Source: Acanthacorydalis orientalis
Taxonomy: Eukaryota; Arthropoda; Insecta; Megaloptera; Corydalidae
Length of the DNA stretch: 64,000 bases
Assembly: GCA_034766995.1 (NCBI GenBank)
Contig: CM068322.1
Span: forward strand, 19,221,745 to 19,285,744
Reading direction: 5' to 3'
A program made the translations under genes and the position numbers. This document shows positions 47,036-58,109 of the stretch, piece by piece (the stretch's first letter is position 1; each line of letters starts with the position of its first letter). The notes under the pieces were generated by a model, which made no database searches, was not told the DNA's origin, and was given only the letters and a program-made list of their open reading frames with translations.

Positions 47036-47086
47036 TTCAACTTTACCCGGCATTACAAGGGGGTTTAATACCCGCATAAAGTTGAA
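47036..47086. repeat. Hairpin with 21-bp imperfect arms
   Basis: TTCAACTTTACCCGGCATTA (47036-47055) pairs with AATACCCGCATAAAGTTGAA (47067-47086) with few mismatches around a G-rich loop. It is followed by the palindrome GAGTTAACTC. GC content is higher than the flanks. Confidence 0.75.
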
Positions 47087-47702
47087 CGGGGTGAGTTAAC
47101 TCGTTAATCGCTCTAGTTTTCGATGTGTGCATTAGTCAGAGAGATATAATCTGGGCGTGTAATACTTACTTAAGTTATTAGACATTTTTGTTACCTATAA
47201 CCTGTTGAGGGAATTTTTTTACAAACCATTATTTTTGATTCAAAAATATTTTAGAACATTACTATTTTTTATGAGTTAATTATTTAAACCCAAAAGAAAG
47301 AATATAAAATAATACAAAATTCTAAACAATTTTTTAATCAGTATCAGTGGTAAAAGTTGTATATTTAAATTCAAATATCGCTATTGAGATTCTATACAAT
47401 GGATGTCGTTTTTATTCAAAAATACAAGATAACCAATTAGTAATTTTTTTATAACCAAACTGCATAAGAGACAGGACTATATTTCCTCTTTTTATAAAAA
47501 AATGGAATCAATTCTAGGAAGACTTAAAATATCATTAAAAGAAATTGAATTTACATTTATTTATTTCGAATAACTTTTAATGAACATTTTCAATATGTAA
47601 AATATTTAAAAAAATACGAAAATTCAAATCACTAAATTTTTTGTTTTGAGAAATGTTTGTTTTTCAATAGTATTGTTGAATAGATTTCATGCTTAGTAAC
47701 TA

Positions 47703-48267
47703 TTAGGTTGGTAGAAAACCAATTGCTACTTATGCCCTTCAAATTCATATACATATTTTTCATATTTTTTTAATTAAAGTGGTCTAGAACTGTTCGATGA
47801 CTAACGATTAAATTTAGTGCAAGCTCTCGAATTGTTGTGCGTGGTTCTGATTGAACCGACGCTTTGAGTTGGTCGTAATGAACTTAAGAAGGACGTCCGC
47901 GACCTTCTTCATCTTCAAGGCTCTCGTTCCCATGCATGACATTTTTGGAACCATCATTGCACCGTACGTTCCTTAATAGTACCCCTACCAAAAGCATCGT
48001 TTAGTTTATGAGCAATTTGTGCTGCTTTACCACCCGTTTTCAAATCGTACAAAAATGCTCTTACTTGCTTCCTTTCAATCTTTAATTTAATAGCTCAACT
48101 TGAAGAAAAATTAATAATAAAACCAAAGTCGATGTTACCAAAACACAGACCGAAAGATGCACTTTAAAATAATATTAACATGACCCCGACGAAATGACAC
48201 TTTCATTGAAAAAATGAAGGTTGTAATTCGGAAAACAAAAATCGTAATTATTTTCGTACCAACATAA
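47703..48267 (-). mobile_element. Mariner-derived MITE, family M copy 4
   Basis: The left end is TTAGGTTGGTAGAAAACCAA. The right end is the inverted AATCGTAATTATTTTCGTAC. Length about 565 bp. The minus-strand remnant retains RTVQW-like and LSLVxSEPRTTIRELAxxL-like parts with breaks, and the FEDEEGRGRPS-like linker (GGACGTCCGCGACCTTCTTC). The deletion junction matches copy 2. Confidence 0.87.
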
Positions 48268-48379
48268 TATATTACTAGCAATGAAAATGTTTAGAGTCGG
48301 TGTTGTCTATTTCGAACACGTAAACACGTCAACGTTTCTGTTATTTTGTACATAGTTTTTGCAATTAAACAATAAAACG

Positions 48380-48410
48380 AAACGCACACGCACACACACA
48401 CACATGAAAC
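48380..48410. repeat. (CA)n microsatellite
   Basis: ACGCACACGCACACACACAC run. Confidence 0.85.
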
Positions 48411-48479
48411 ATGTAATCTAAATATCCACATATTATAAAACGAATGATATTAAATCAAGTCGTCGCATTCAAAAAAGCA

Positions 48480-49080
48480 ATAAACTCCACTGATTATCGG
48501 TAGCTACTATTCAATGGTCGCCAATAATTGTTTTTCGCTGCATTGCTTCCGTTGTTTACATTTACCATCACGTTTCGTTTTAATAACAATGGCTCTTACG
48601 GCGGCGGGTTCTGTATGAAAAAATCGTATTTTAACGAACGTAAAATGACGACGACGTCGGCGACAGCATGCAGTACAGTAGCAAAAGCATACAGAATTTG
48701 TTACGCATCGAATGACTGCCTACATATTACGTACGCGTTGTTAGGTTAGGATAGGTCAGGTTGCATGCACGGAGGGTAGCGTTCTGTGCCGCCATGGTCG
48801 TCGCCGTCGTTCTTGCGATGCACGCGCATGCGTTCGTTTCGCGCGTATGCATGCGTGCGTTGACTGCGAACGAGCGACCGGCCGAACGAGCGAGCGAGCG
48901 TGGAACGTGGAAAGAGGGTGGTTTTTGCATGTTTTATGTGCATTCTCACATACACACACACACAAACTCATGCGCTGCTCGTGCCTCCCGCAACGAACGC
49001 GACCTGTCTACCTTTTCCGTCCACTTTCCGTGACTATGAACACTATCTAATATCCGTGTTGCTGTTTGCCAGTCTAATGG
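48480..49080. promoter_or_regulatory. Largest CpG-rich islet, TTAGG-like motif
   Basis: About 600 bp rich in CG (ACGACGACGTCGGCGACAGC, GCGTTCGTTTCGCGCGTATG, CGAGCGACCGGCCGAACGAG) with TTAGGTTAGGATAGGTCAGG at about 48740-48760 and a CA run near 48951-48964. Frames of 67-90 codons are open on several strands and frames at once, which argues for composition rather than coding. This is the strongest candidate in the window for a promoter or transcribed non-coding first exon; the direction cannot be read. Confidence 0.45.
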
Positions 49081-49492
49081 AGAGTAAAAGAGACGCATTC
49101 GATTGGTTTATCTGAAAAATTTTTACGCTATTTTCATAATGAACATTTTTTAATGCAACGCTGTAAGACTGAAATAAAAAATCCCTTTTTATCAATATTT
49201 TATTATAAGTTATGTATATTTATAATTAGATTCTGTACATATACACATTATGTGTATGTAAGATTTAATTTAAAGGGGAGAATATCAGATTGCGATAATC
49301 GTCTGCGGCAATAAAAATTGGCAATAAATTTGAGTGAACTTGTTTATGGGGACTGATATATATACAGCACATTTAAATGAATTGGAAAAACTGGTAATTT
49401 AGAGATGGAATACTCCTATCAATCTATGATTATTGTGTGCTATGGAAATATGTGTTATAGTGTATTAAGGAAAATTGAGTAAAAACGGTAGG

Positions 49493-49493
<1 letters not shown>

Positions 49494-49532
<39 letters not shown>
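49494..49532. repeat. (TA)n microsatellite
   Basis: A TA run of about 39 bp. Confidence 0.95.
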
Positions 49533-49534
<2 letters not shown>

Positions 49535-49679
49535 TATATATATCATCAGCCTCTGTCAATTACCTGATGAATAAGTAAAATTCTATGATTTTACATTATG
49601 TACGGTTGGATGCCTCTCTTTTTCACTGATATTTGATAAAATTTTTAATTTCCTCATCTCCCCGGTTCATTGGTCTCTT

Positions 49680-50090
49680 TTTTTAGTCTTTTTATATTCA
49701 TTGGTTCCCAGTTAATGGCTGTTTTCCTTCTCTGCTTGCAACATTCTCATTACAGACTCTTCACTCTTCTTATTACATCTGTGACTCCTGTCTGTTTTCA
49801 TTTCCATTCTATTATTTACTTATTTCTTGTTGTTATTCCTAGTATGCATCTTTCCATTCTCGGTGTTGTTCGGAGTCGCTGAATGATTTTGGCATTAAGC
49901 AATTATGTTTTCCTGCCGTAGGTAAGGACTAGTAGTATACATGCATCAAATACTTTTTATTCAGAGTGGGATTGTTGATTTAAATATCGAGGCGTTTCGT
50001 CCAAATAAAATCCATCCCATTTTTATCCTTTTTACACCTTCAATGAATGATCCGTCTTTGTTGATAAGCCGACCTAGATAAACATATTTC

Positions 50091-50096
<6 letters not shown>
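49680..50096 (-). pseudogene. RTE-type LINE reverse transcriptase tail
   Basis: The minus strand begins YTKYVYLGRLINKDGSF, then RIKMGWILFGRNASIFKS, then after a frameshift FDACILLVLTYGRKT, AKIIQRLRTTPR, MERCILGITTR and TGVTDVIRRV. This is the C-terminal connection region of non-LTR retrotransposon polymerases of the RTE group: YVYLGxLIxxDG, GWxxFGRN, VFDQCILPVLTYGAETW, RAMERCMLGI, TGVTDVIRRV (family knowledge). The YADD active site and endonuclease are absent. The fragment starts at a TA array (50094-50131). It is the only LINE remnant I recognise here. Confidence 0.8.

Positions 50097-50131
<35 letters not shown>
50094..50131. repeat. (TA)n microsatellite
   Basis: A TA run of about 38 bp bordering the RTE fragment. 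Confidence 0.95.
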
Positions 50132-50133
<2 letters not shown>

Positions 50134-50214
50134 TTCAAGAAAATAAAAAAGTTCAAAGCGAAGAAATATATTAAATGTTGAGGTGGAGTGAAATGAAGTT
50201 TGATGTTTATAAAA

Positions 50215-50500
50215 ATGGCTAAAGAAAAATAATTGCTGTTTATGATCTTCAAATACATATACATTTTTTTTAATTTAAGTGGTCCAGAACTGTTGGATGA
50301 CTAACTCTTAATTTTTGTGCAAGCTCTCGAATTGTTGTGCGTGATTCTGATTGGACAGACACTTTTAGTTAGTTGTTGTGAACTTAAGAAGGACGTCCAC
50401 GACCTTCTTCATCTTCAAGGCTCTCATTCCCATGCATGAAATTTTTGGAACCATCATTGCACTGTACGTTCCTTAATAGCACCCTTACCAAAAGCATCGT
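50215..50500 (-). mobile_element. Truncated family M MITE copy 5
   Basis: Runs from the terminal region (AAAGAAAAATAATTGCTG; the first bases are degraded) through the deletion junction (TTTTTTTTAATTTAAGTGG) and the LGVSHP/ELAQ-equivalent region, and stops abruptly at AAAAGCATCGT (50500). The 5' half with the other terminal repeat is missing. Closely similar to copy 4, including the unusual CATGCATGA..ATTTTTGGAAC block. Confidence 0.85.
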
Positions 50501-53500
50501 ATTTTACTATTTTTTTTATAATTTTCTTTTGTTTTCTTAATTGAGTGCTTTGAAAAATTAAAATCATTTAATTGAGAAAAAAATTAATGCAAACAATAAT
50601 TGACAACTACTATTGTTTTAATGTTGATATTGTTATTTTTTCGAACATTGTAGAATAACTGAACAAGATGTTAAAGAATTATAAAAGCAGACTTCGACAT
50701 CAACTAGAATAAACCTAAATTAATTCTTAACAAGTGCGTCTTCCAAAAAAATAGAAATAAAAATAGAAATAATATCGAGAACTTTATGAAGTATGGTTAA
50801 TCGTTTTCTTTGTTATTTTTCTATATTGTTCATGACTGTTTTGTTTAAACTTTGGAAGCAATGAATGAGTTATTTTCTTTGAGATTGGTTTTGAATTTAG
50901 TTATTTTCGGCTATATTTGTATCTTAAAACATGTTTGAGTTCAAAATCTATCTAAAGGTGAAGAAAATTTAAACACATCGTAGAAGAAATGAACACATAT
51001 TTAGCCTCCAGGATTCAAACAATTATAATGTATCTTTTTTTCTATTTTATTATCAAGGATGTATTATGTACTCAAGAATTAATCAAGAGAATAAAAATTT
51101 AATGGAATTTATTAGAATGAAACAGCTTGATATTGAAATCGAGTATTTCACTTTGTTCGAAGAGAAAACAATCGATTAATGTATTCTGTCTTTATGGAAA
51201 TGAAAATTGATACGGAATTCCAAAATAAGTAAGCAATTTCAGACAATGCTAGAGTATGAAAACAATATGTTCGTTATAATAAAAGAAAGAAAAATAATTG
51301 ATATTATGTAGCAAGAAAAGTAGAGAATTTAAAATGAAAATGAAACAGCTTTACTGTAAGAAGCTAAGATAACAGAAATTATTGACTTGGAACCGAGAAT
51401 TATGAAATGTTTAGAAAGAGACCAATGAGTAGGGAGATTAGAGAGATAAGAAAGTGTGTTGTATATGTACAGAAAACGAAAGTGATAGACTGGTCAAACT
51501 GGAAGAATTTAGGTTTTTTTTAAAAGTTGGCTGTAATAAACACAAGTTAAGGATATATAAAAATTGTGAAGAGAATGTTTTTTTCGGTTCGTCATAAAGA
51601 AATAAAAAAATGAATAAAAATATGTTTTAAGTCGAATTTACAGTATTTAAGTATAAAAAAATCCAATTATTAATTTTCGATCGTGATTAAAAAAGAACGT
51701 ATTGTGTAGTAATTCATATTGCAAGCATTAGACATAGCATATTCATTAAATTTCCGAACAATGCAATAATGCAGTTTCGCAAAAAGTTGCACCTTCACTT
51801 CACGACGCATTTTTTTACACGCATAGAACATGTGTGCATTTAACGATTAGGTGATTCAAACCTCTTCAAGGTTTTAGCGAAATCTATGACAAAGCGAGTG
51901 CATATATTTACAGATCGACGAGTTTGGCTTAGCCTGTCCTGCGACCACATACATTACTGCATAACATAATGTATCACTTGCAGCTATTCTATTTTCAAAC
52001 TGGTCTAGATATCAATAAACGATGTCAAATATATATTTATGTCTATATATTTAACGTCATATGATATTAGAGATCATGTACTACTTTAGTCGATTTTTGA
52101 GTAAGTGTATACGAATTATGTAATCGGTAATTGAAACACATGTGCCAATATTTTCAATTAAGGAAAAATTTTGCAATAGAATGTACAAATAAGGAATGCA
52201 TATTTATTTATTTAGCAATTAAGAAATAATCATGTTATTAATATCTAAATTAGAGACATAATTATTGAAGAAATATTAGGAGATTCAACTAGATTGAAAA
52301 ATAATAAATATGATTAGTAATAAAGTAAAATACAGATTAATTTTTTTTCAGAAATTTTCTTTTCTTTAACGGGTTATTTTATATAAAAAAGAAATTTATT
52401 TTCTAATATTTTTTTTATTGAAAATAAGGCTATTTTTCCTTCTTGTGTATTGTTAAATCTTTATTTCGTGAGTGACATTACAATTATTGATATTTTTACA
52501 GAATTTTATAATATTCTATACATTTTTTTCTGATTTGAATGAGATGTAAATTATAAGAAAAGACCAGACCAGGATATAGATTTATTAATTGAAGATGGAT
52601 TTATAAAAATTAAATAAAGAGAAATAAAAAATAAAATATTTTTTAAAAATGTGTATAAAAAGGTGCTCCACTGAAATACTTTCGAATTTTATTCTATATA
52701 TATATATATATATATATACAAAAAATAAAAAAAAAATATTTTTTATATAGAAGATTTAATATTATTTATTTAATAGTACTAGAAATTAATTATTTTTTTA
52801 GAATATAATTATTACTCCTTCAATTCCTTTATGATTTTTAAGTTTTCAGAAACATAAGAATCTTCTGACGTATTGTATTTATATATATATATATATATAT
52901 AAATTTTCTGACATATTGTATTTTTATATATATATACACTTAAAGAACATTATTATTAAAAAAAGTATATTTTTAAAACAAACTTTAGAAAATATAACCA
53001 TTTTTATTGACAAATAAAATGGTTAATTACTTGAAGCACAAATGATTGCTTTATTAATTAAAAAAATCATAAACAACAAATAATCCAAAAAAATCAATTC
53101 CTGTTCTATCCTATCATATTTCAGATAACTATATAAATTTTATTTATTTTTTATATAATAGATGAATGACATCATTCAGATATAATTCCTGTTTTCGTAA
53201 ATTTATCCGATATAAGTAAAAATAAATTTCTACTCACGACTATAATATTTATTTCTTACTTCTTGAAGTAGAATACTTTTCTATTTTTATATGATATTAT
53301 TAAATTTCCAGGAATTTACGATCGATTGAGTAAGAATTTAGTTTTAAATAAAGGAATTGATATATCTTAAATTTTGATCAAACTATTTTTTATTATAAAT
53401 TGTATTTTTTAATTTAAATATATTTAAAATTAAAAAAGGATTATATATATATATATATATATCACACTTATTATTACATAATTCACTTGTCATTTATGAA

Positions 53501-53569
53501 TAAATTTTATAAATATTAAATATAAATCAAAGTTAATACTTTGAGTGTTGAAAAAATAAAAAGTAACTA

Positions 53570-53607
<38 letters not shown>

Positions 53608-53990
53608 AAATCCTTAAAATTGAAAAAATAGGTTTTTTTAAAAAAAAACGTGTAGAGATTTTGTATTAAATTATTATTAACGATGATGCCTGAAGTTACA
53701 CAAAATTTTCAAATAACTAGGTGTTTTTTAGTTCATGTTGTGATCTGCTTTTACAATTCTCCAACATCTTGTTTAGCTATTCTAAAATGTTCGAAAAATT
53801 ATATTAGTATCATAAACACTACAATTAAATATGTGACTTTGTACAACAACTACTTTGCAATATAACTGCAAGAGTGAGGGTGATATTATAATTATATATG
53901 AGGGGATACGTTAGTATATAGACCTACTTACACATACACACACACATATATGTGTATATATATAATGATATTGAGCAAATATATGCAATA
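50501..53990. other. AT-rich DNA, no gene recognised
   Basis: The stretch at 50980-51500 is purine-rich on the plus strand but has no maintained frame. The stretch at 51780-51980 is a little GC-richer without a recognised feature. Microsatellites: TA at about 52694-52719, 52870-52892 and 53442-53462, and (TC)n(TA)n at 53570-53607. Nothing else is supported. Confidence 0.45.
53570..53607. repeat. (TC)n(TA)n compound microsatellite
   Basis: A CTCTCTCTCT run passing into TATATATATA. Confidence 0.95.
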
Positions 53991-53992
53991 CA

Positions 53993-54060
53993 AGCAAAGC
54001 GAACGGGGGCAGAGCCCCCGGAGTTCTTTGAGCTTAGCGAGTAGGGGACAGAGCCTTTTA
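53993..54060. repeat. GC-rich hairpin in two-unit repeat
   Basis: CGGGGGC-AGA-GCCCCCG (54004-54020) is a perfect 7-bp GC stem with a 3-nt loop. The first unit, AGCAAAGCGAACGGGGGCAG plus AGCC, is followed by a diverged second unit, AGCTTAGCGAGTAGGGGACA plus GAGCC, about 38 bp later. Its composition is unlike everything around it. It might be part of a Helitron-type 3' hairpin or another structured mobile unit; no other end was found. Confidence 0.75.
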
Positions 54061-54841
54061 TTATAAAAAAAATATGACTTTTGATATCTACAAAACTACT
54101 AAGACTAGAGAATATAAATTATTACAAGAATCAAAGTTTAGATAAAAAAAGTGTGTTCTGTTTTGTAAATGAGAAAATAATAAGATGTTCTTTGATTTAT
54201 TTACATTCAGCAATAAATTCTAGTGGTAGTAATTTTCTAACCAAAGACTTCAACTATAAATAAAACGTGGCGAATATACAAATTGTCCAAAGAAGTTGTT
54301 TCAATCATGTACTTTTTTGGTTTATCTACTTTAGTGCACTGAATTTTCAATGAATACAATTATGTTCGTTCCCTAACTATGAATTGTTTCTACAGTGAAC
54401 GTTGATGGTATTAATTTGCATCGGAAATGCTTAAATCAATACTTGTCTTTAATTGAAAAAGTAATTTTGTTCAATTCTCCTGTTGTTTCGGATTTAAACA
54501 TGAGTGTCCTAGTCTATATACATTTTATTTAGTTATTAAACTTTTGTTTGAGTAATTAGTATTAGGTTCGAAATGGGTTACCATTTACATTAAATAAATT
54601 AAATTTAAAACCAGATGTTGAATTTATCACATTATTGTTTAATATTAGAAATATCTTTTTGCTTTGCTACGAAGAAGACATTAAATAGCTTTAATGATTG
54701 TTTTATAGTTATGATTAGCTATTATTCGTATTGTTTTTTTACCATCAATTAGTAATAAAATAATTTATTTGAATAATTAAACTAAATTTGACTATTTATT
54801 TTATTACTATATATATATACACATATGTATGCGTGTATTTA
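54061..54841. other. AT-rich DNA, no gene recognised
   Basis: A 60-codon plus-strand frame at 54081-54263 has no recognised feature. No repeats apart from a short TA run and TATGTATGCGTGT just before the next element. Confidence 0.45.
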
Positions 54842-55346
54842 TTAGGTGTACAAATTCCCTCGATGCCTCTTATAGAAAATTACGGTTTATGGAAAAATGT
54901 AATCATTTCAATCCTCAAATATCCCCCATTATTTTGTATAACTTTGCTCCATCTGTCGTGTAACTTACAAATTCTTCGTCAAAAAAATATGGCGGTTTGA
55001 AGGCCGATGAATTCGTAATGCATTTTCGGAACTCTTCCGGTGTTTTAGCATTTTTTATATGTTTTATGCATCACGTCCCATACCTCCCTTCAAAGTTGAA
55101 CAAATCATACCTCGGCTTAGACAGCATTTTTTTCAACTGGAATGTGAAAAGTATGCAATGCCTAATATGCTACTTTTGAGATGCCATCGTGTTCACTACT
55201 GTTTTGGAAGGTTACTCCAACTGCTTGTTTAAGATATATAGCGTATGTAAATGTTAAGACTGGCACTTCAAAATATCAAAGCGACTAAAATATATTTTAA
55301 TTTAAAACAGAGATACAATAAATTCAATTTAAAAGCACAGAACAAC
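54842..55346 (-). mobile_element. Deletion derivative of mariner family B, second copy
   Basis: The left end TTAGGTGTACAAATTCCC and the block ATATCCCCCATTATTTTGTA, with GCATTTTCGGAACTCTTCC, match the left side of the family B element. GCATTTTTTTCAACTGGAAT, GATGCCATCGTGTTCACTAC and TTTAAAACAGAG match its right side. The transposase middle is absent at about the same place as in 10609-11107. The right terminal repeat is eroded (AAAAGCACAGAACAAC). About 0.5 kb. Confidence 0.8.
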
Positions 55347-55765
55347 AGAAGACATACATATGTGTTTGGGAATATTAAATTTGAACTAAAAAGGAACGGA
55401 TAATTTGAATTGTAATATGAAAATGTTAATTATGTTAGAATAAAATAATTTAGAATGATCTATTTTTTAACTTTATTTGAAATTAATAATTTTTATTTAG
55501 TATTGACTGATTTTGAAGTATGTGTGAAGAAAAAAATAATTTTTATACTGTTATTTTGTATATTGATAACAAATCTTAGGTTTTGACCCAAAAGTATGTT
55601 TAGATACATACATTTTTTCCTTATGTTTCTACATGCGAAATGGCAGATTTTTGATGCCACTTTTTTAGTTGTTATTGAAAGGAGACTTTTAATTTTTATA
55701 TAAAAAATAAAATTGAGATATTTTTTGAATGTCATATCTTTGTAGTTTAACTGTGTAAATTTATA
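55347..55765. other. AT-rich spacer between two mariners
   Basis: An 80-codon minus-strand frame at 55493-55735 is Lys/Ile/Phe-rich without recognised motifs and is likely chance. Nothing else is seen. Confidence 0.5.
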
Positions 55766-57045
55766 TTAGGTTGGTGCAAAAATAATTACGGTTTTTAAGT
55801 ATCGAGAATAAATACGCATATATCAGTTAAAAGGTGTATATATATATATATATGTAAATCAAAATAAAGACCATTGGCCTGCATACATTTCTCTCAATGA
55901 GAAACAAGTTTGTTTATTCCTACAAGATAGAATTTTGGAGTCTGAGAATTAACGAATTCATCGAAATAATTTTGAGCTGATGCTTAATCTTTGAAAACAT
56001 TCTTTCATAGGAAATTAAAAAATGATAATTTGTCGGAGACAGATCTGGGCAATACGGTGGGTGAGGTAAGGTTTCATAACCCAGTTCATTTAATTTTTTA
56101 AAGTCACCTGTGAGATGTGTAGTAGTGCGTTATCTTGAAGAAGAATTGATCCTCTTTGATAGACTAATGTTGGCAGTATATAATGAAACTTCTCATGCAT
56201 TTTTCAATTTTGTGACAATATTTTTCTGATGCTATTGTTTCACCAGAATTTAAGAATTTGTAGTGAATGATGCCACTTGCCGACCACCAAACAGTGACCA
56301 TAATCTTTTTTTCATGATGCGTAGGTTTAAGAAACTGTTTTGGTGCTTCTCCTCGATCTAGCCACTCTGATGAACGTTTAAGATTTTTATAGAGAATCCA
56401 CTTTTCATCACATGTGACAATACGATCAAGAAAGGGATCATTTTTGTTACGCAAAAGAAGCGTAGAGCAGAATTCTTATCGCTGAATTGCTTGATGTTTG
56501 TTTTGTTCATACGTCACCCATATATCCAGCTTTTTTGTGTTTACAATTAGGCTCAAATGTCGAACAATTGTTGAATGATCAACATTTAGTTCTTCTGCCA
56601 CTTCTCATGTTATTTTACGTCGGTCCGCTTCAATAATGCTTCTTAAATCATTATTGTCTATAGTTGAAGGACGTCCACGACCCTCATCATCATGAAGGCT
56701 TTCGTTTCCATTACGAAATTTTTGGAACTAACGTAGATCTCTACGTTCACTAATTGACTCTTCGCTAAAAACAAATTTAATATTTCGAGCAGTTTCTGTT
56801 GCTTTACATCTCAACTTAAACTCATACAACAACATCTTGTGAATTTGCTTTTTCTCATGACTAATTTAAGAGGTCATATCCAACAATACTAAAGAATTAA
56901 AACAATAGACATAAACTGAAATCAGTAGTGCTAATTTAATTATTTACACTGATGTATCACATGATTATAACAAAAGACATCGGTAACTAGAAAAAATGGC
57001 GAAAAATTTAAAATAAAAACTGTATTTATTTTTGAAACAACTTTA
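55766..57045 (-). mobile_element. Full-length dead mariner, family A, second copy
   Basis: The left end is TTAGGTTGGTGCAAAAATAA. The right end, on the minus strand, is AAAGTTGTTTCAAAAATAAA. Length about 1.28 kb. It shares its leader with the copy at 5808-7121 (TATCACATG, TATAACAAAAGA, TCAGTAGTGCTAATT) and its whole layout, including orientation. It carries a transposase relic on the minus strand. Confidence 0.9.
55855..56858 (-). pseudogene. Mariner transposase relic (family A), best preserved
   Basis: From an ATG at about 56858 the minus strand shows LLYEFKLRCKATETARNIKF, ESISERRDLR, a GRGRPSTIDNNDLRSI linker, EVAEELNVDHSTIVRHL (helix-turn-helix), NKNDPFLDRIVTCDEKWILY (first catalytic Asp), KKIMVTVWWSASGIIHYKFL, SGETIASEKYC, LLQDNALLHISQ (second Asp), LGYETLPHPPYCPDLSPTNY (third Asp) and the end NGLYFD. 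All three catalytic Asp codons are still visible and 96 codons around the first are open, but stops and frameshifts (helix-turn-helix region, before QDNA, after NYH) break it. It is similar to cecropia/Hsmar1-type mariners by motif. Confidence 0.88.
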
Positions 57046-57135
57046 TACATTTTTTTGATTCATGAAAAATAATAACAATTTCAATTAGTTTTATAAATGA
57101 GAGACGAACTAAAATTTAATACAAAGAATTTGTTT

Positions 57136-57171
<36 letters not shown>

Positions 57172-57428
57172 TTTTCTAAATTGAAGTTTCAGAATTTTTT
57201 TTATTTAAAAAACATTAATTATTTATTAATGATGAAACTGTTGAAAATGTATAAAGAAAATATATAATAGGCCTTGACATAGAAGTGAAGAGCTGCATAG
57301 AAATTATTTGATAATAAACTGTACTCGATACAATGCCTATTATATGCATGGCCCGCGGTGTATGTAATTTTTCTAACAAATAGGTATCTTTACTGCAAGT
57401 TTCAATAGTTGTCTACCTACTTAAAACG

Positions 57429-57459
57429 ACCGATCGATCGATCGATCTATCGATCGATT
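57429..57459. repeat. (CGAT)n microsatellite
   Basis: Seven units of CGAT with one CTAT variant. Each unit is part of the palindrome GATCGATC, so the array is self-complementary. Confidence 0.92.
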
Positions 57460-57997
57460 GACGCGAAATACATATGGTACGCGTATATAATATTGAGGAA
57501 AGATCCATGTGAACAAAAATCCATTTTATGTAATTATATTGCCAATGACTAGTTTTTAGGATAGAGCGTTCAGCTGAAAACCGGTTGCATTTTTATACAA
57601 GTATATTAGAAATGCAACACGGACGAAAGTATTGATAGAATTAAAGACGATGGCTGTACGACCTCTTTCATGAAGGGAATGAGGTCACTTTGACACAAAA
57701 CTTTTTCCTAACACTGCACTGGTATACACATACATATGTATGCACGTACATACAAAATAATAACTCTTTAAAACGTACACCACACGAACGAAACAAATAT
57801 GCAATAGTGTTAAGTCCTTGAAGCGCGCGGTGTTCACAAGTCGAAAAACGTGATATCGTAATTAGGCGTTTCGTGAAACGTAGTTTGGTTTTCATCGTTG
57901 TGAAAATTGTAGACGGTAGTTTAGTACACTTCTTGACGAGTAGTTTCCTAAGAACGATATCGATTTTAATATTACTACTACTGCTTTTGCGATAGTG

Positions 57998-58068
57998 TTT
58001 ATATATATATATATATACATATGTGCATATATATATACATATGTATATATACATATATATATATATAC

Positions 58069-58105
<37 letters not shown>
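57998..58105. repeat. Complex TATA/TACATATG array
   Basis: About 108 bp of TA repeats with repeated ATACATATG units. It translates to Tyr-Ile strings on both strands, accounting for several overlapping frames. Confidence 0.94.

Positions 58106-58109
<4 letters not shown>

Noticed and set aside
48528..49115. Several overlapping frames of 67-90 codons on both strands
   Set aside because: They all coincide with the CpG-rich islet and are rich in Arg, Ala, His and Thr from CG and CA repeats. No single frame stands out.
49670..49882. 70-codon plus-strand hydrophobic frame
   Set aside because: Antisense of the RTE polymerase tail read on the minus strand.
50980..51500. Possible 5' part of a retrotransposon or coding exon in purine-rich DNA
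   Set aside because: No frame stays open and no motif of a known family can be read.
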